Below are positions 63,701 to 64,000 of a DNA stretch of 64,000 nt, piece after piece. Below the pieces are notes generated by a model. The model searched no databases. It was not told the DNA's origin and saw only the letters and a list, made by a program, of their open reading frames with translations. Each line of letters opens with the position of its first letter. Position 1 is the first letter of the stretch. The position numbers and the translations under genes were made by a program. Source of the DNA: an uncultured Phycisphaerales bacterium (lineage in GTDB: Bacteria > Planctomycetota > Phycisphaerae > Phycisphaerales > SM1A02). Location: positions 35,984 to 99,983 of the forward strand of contig CAJQQE010000001.1 in NCBI GenBank assembly GCA_905480395.1, read 5' to 3'.

Positions 63701-64000
63701 CACCGTGGTCCTCACCGTCGCCGACGAGGAGGCCGACAACGGCACCCGCGACGTCGTGGTGAAGACGATCTCCAACGAGAACACCTTGCGATATCGCGAG
63801 TGGATCGAAGATCGTCGAGCATTCGTCGCGGAGAAGAGCGACGGCAAGGTCGGTTACATCTACGTACCCAACACCGGCCGCGACGGGCAGAGCGACCTGG
63901 TCCGTCAGTATCACGGGCAGGCACACCTTCCCGCGATGGTGATTGATGAACGATGGAACGGTGGCGGCCAAATCCCCGATCGATTCATCGAACTCCTGAA
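60714..64000 (+). CDS. Tricorn-like protease homologue (partial, 3' end beyond window)
   Basis: At least 1095 residues, open at the window end. The signal-peptide-like start MFSTKPIAALLAGGATTALVIAMPSIGG indicates export. Residues about 55-560 form beta-propeller repeats with SPDG/SPSG blade motifs (FSPDGSEVAFVG, WSPDGKWIAYFS, FSPDGRWMTWSA). An acidic Asp/Glu-rich stretch follows at about 570-606, then a small beta domain (GTWECTASIPQM, near 610-710) and a second acidic linker, an insertion not typical of Thermoplasma tricorn. The protease part begins near 840 (WRIQRDHFYDPEMHGVDWNAVLETYLPLVD); GHAYYYGGD near 902 holds the expected catalytic His, and a PDZ domain is near 940-1000. The catalytic Ser should be in or beyond the last residues. 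GGAG precedes the ATG. Confidence 0.88.
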   Translation, partial: MFSTKPIAALLAGGATTALVIAMPSIGGTVPATIPASTSTAHPVATTVETEGGASMYRFPDISKDEIVFVYANDLWRVPVEGGTALPLASPDGVETIPRFSPDGSEVAFVGNYDGNRDLYVVPTKGGMPRRVTHHPTGERLSDWTADGDLLFSARGMGGVPRAERIYRVDAQGGLPESLPMPYGANAAIDQTGTWVAYTPNQRDGRTWKRYRGGMASDIWLVNLKTGESRQVTDWEGTDTMPMWHGDDLYYLSDAGDEHRLNLWRYDVGNDDHEQMTSFANYDIKWPSIGPDDEGPARFVFQNGADLYVHNARDRTTDRVEIEVPGATASLRPSMIDASDFMQGASISPSGKRVAAGARGDLWTLPAKNGSPRNLSRTSGSAERSPSWSPDGKWIAYFSDEPGEYELFIRQSDGQGEPRRLTDDMGPFKNATWWAPDSSYLIYADKTGDAHRIDIESGERTTIAHSDRGVFPEPSFSPDGRWMTWSATTGDSMMPRIHLHDFDSGETQAVTSGMFNDDSPVFDREGDWLYFTSDRRFSPSYSSLDGTWIYDDSGVLVAVPLRDDVKSPWLAESDEEEWADDEDEESTDDDGDDDEGDNGDDDAEPAANDPVSGTWECTASIPQMGDIPMTVSLILNADDLVTGSVSTAIFSGELVGSFDPDSMMLDLMMTIEDGPNVTLELKIDGERISGKGQPDDGGAGAEISGTRTSTPDGNDEGDDQDDDQKTKKADIDPVEIDLEGFESRGMQLPVQPGAFGNLRVNDKNHLMYVRRGKNGGIKVFDMSDRNPSEQSAGSGRNFQITPDGKKMLVMSGGGGTIRKAGPGDGGDRIVTKPMLVSVDPRSEWRQLVTDAWRIQRDHFYDPEMHGVDWNAVLETYLPLVDQAATREDVSYIIGEMISELNVGHAYYYGGDVESQPSMNVGMLGVEWEAAPAEGDRPDGYRISRVLGGGDWDVDARSPLQEPGIELGEDDVVIAVNGVPMRLDHDPWAPFVGTAGSTVVLTVADEEADNGTRDVVVKTISNENTLRYREWIEDRRAFVAEKSDGKVGYIYVPNTGRDGQSDLVRQYHGQAHLPAMVIDERWNGGGQIPDRFIELL

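Noticed and set aside
1..64000. CRISPR arrays, insertion sequences, prophage, riboswitches, rRNA
   Set aside because: Looked for regularly spaced repeats, transposase or integrase motifs, conserved riboswitch cores and rRNA; none was seen.

Overview
The window is GC-rich (roughly 60 %), densely coding bacterial chromosome. It most resembles a marine member of the Planctomycetota, probably Phycisphaerae-like. The pointers are a secreted metalloprotease ending in a dockerin-like double repeat, a pilin-like protein with an H-X9-DG motif, ECF sigma/anti-sigma pairs, a tricorn-type protease, a very large RNase E and a scattered gene order (a lone nuoB, unlinked ptsI and dnaK). This placement is inference from gene content; no rRNA gene is present. 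I saw no phage, transposon, CRISPR array or other mobile element.

Layout. 1-5.1 kb: rsfS (cut by the window start), the proton pyrophosphatase hppA, rpsU, a NYN-domain ribonuclease and pdxH. 5.1-12.5 kb: dnaE, a small membrane protein, a class IV aminotransferase with a coupled membrane protein, and two zinc-ribbon membrane proteins. 12.5-18.5 kb: an ABC-F ATPase, an ECF sigma factor with its probable anti-sigma, a pilin-like protein and a membrane EEP hydrolase. 18.8-31.5 kb is informational and housekeeping: dnaK, ptsI, a giant rne, dxr, rseP, an SDR and smpB. 31.7-36.8 kb: the dockerin-tailed metalloprotease, queE, tRNA-Leu(GAG) and small genes. 36.9-46.8 kb: a pseudouridine synthase, a YihY-type membrane protein, exported proteins of unknown role, a STAS protein, a lone nuoB, a VOC protein, an aminotransferase and an FMN reductase. 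46.8-55.2 kb: prfB with a +1 programmed frameshift, an orphan ABC ATPase, a glycogen-debranching-type enzyme, a GH63-like glucosidase, an APC permease and tRNA-Ser(TGA). 55.4-64 kb: a small unknown protein, a PP2C phosphatase receptor, a double FAS1 protein, a second ECF sigma/anti-sigma pair and a tricorn-like protease cut by the window end.

How the genes work together. Several adjacent pairs share ATGA stop/start overlaps, suggesting translational coupling: NYN nuclease-pdxH, aminotransferase-membrane protein, the two zinc-ribbon proteins, rseP-SDR and sigma-anti-sigma. The two alpha-glucan hydrolases lie 27 bp apart and probably act together on storage or osmolyte glucans. Sensing and stress functions recur: two ECF modules, the PP2C receptor, the STAS protein, the site-2 protease and DnaK.

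Most worth a second look: an RNase E carrying an IF2-N-like domain in its C-terminal tail; a prfB frameshift site without the usual upstream Shine-Dalgarno stimulator; several genes with a -10-like hexamer 6-10 nt before the start codon, suggesting leaderless mRNAs; and an inverted TCAGAACC/GGTTCTGA motif between an ECF sigma gene and a pilin-like gene that could be an ECF promoter or operator. No single cluster stands out as a clearly new multi-gene system.
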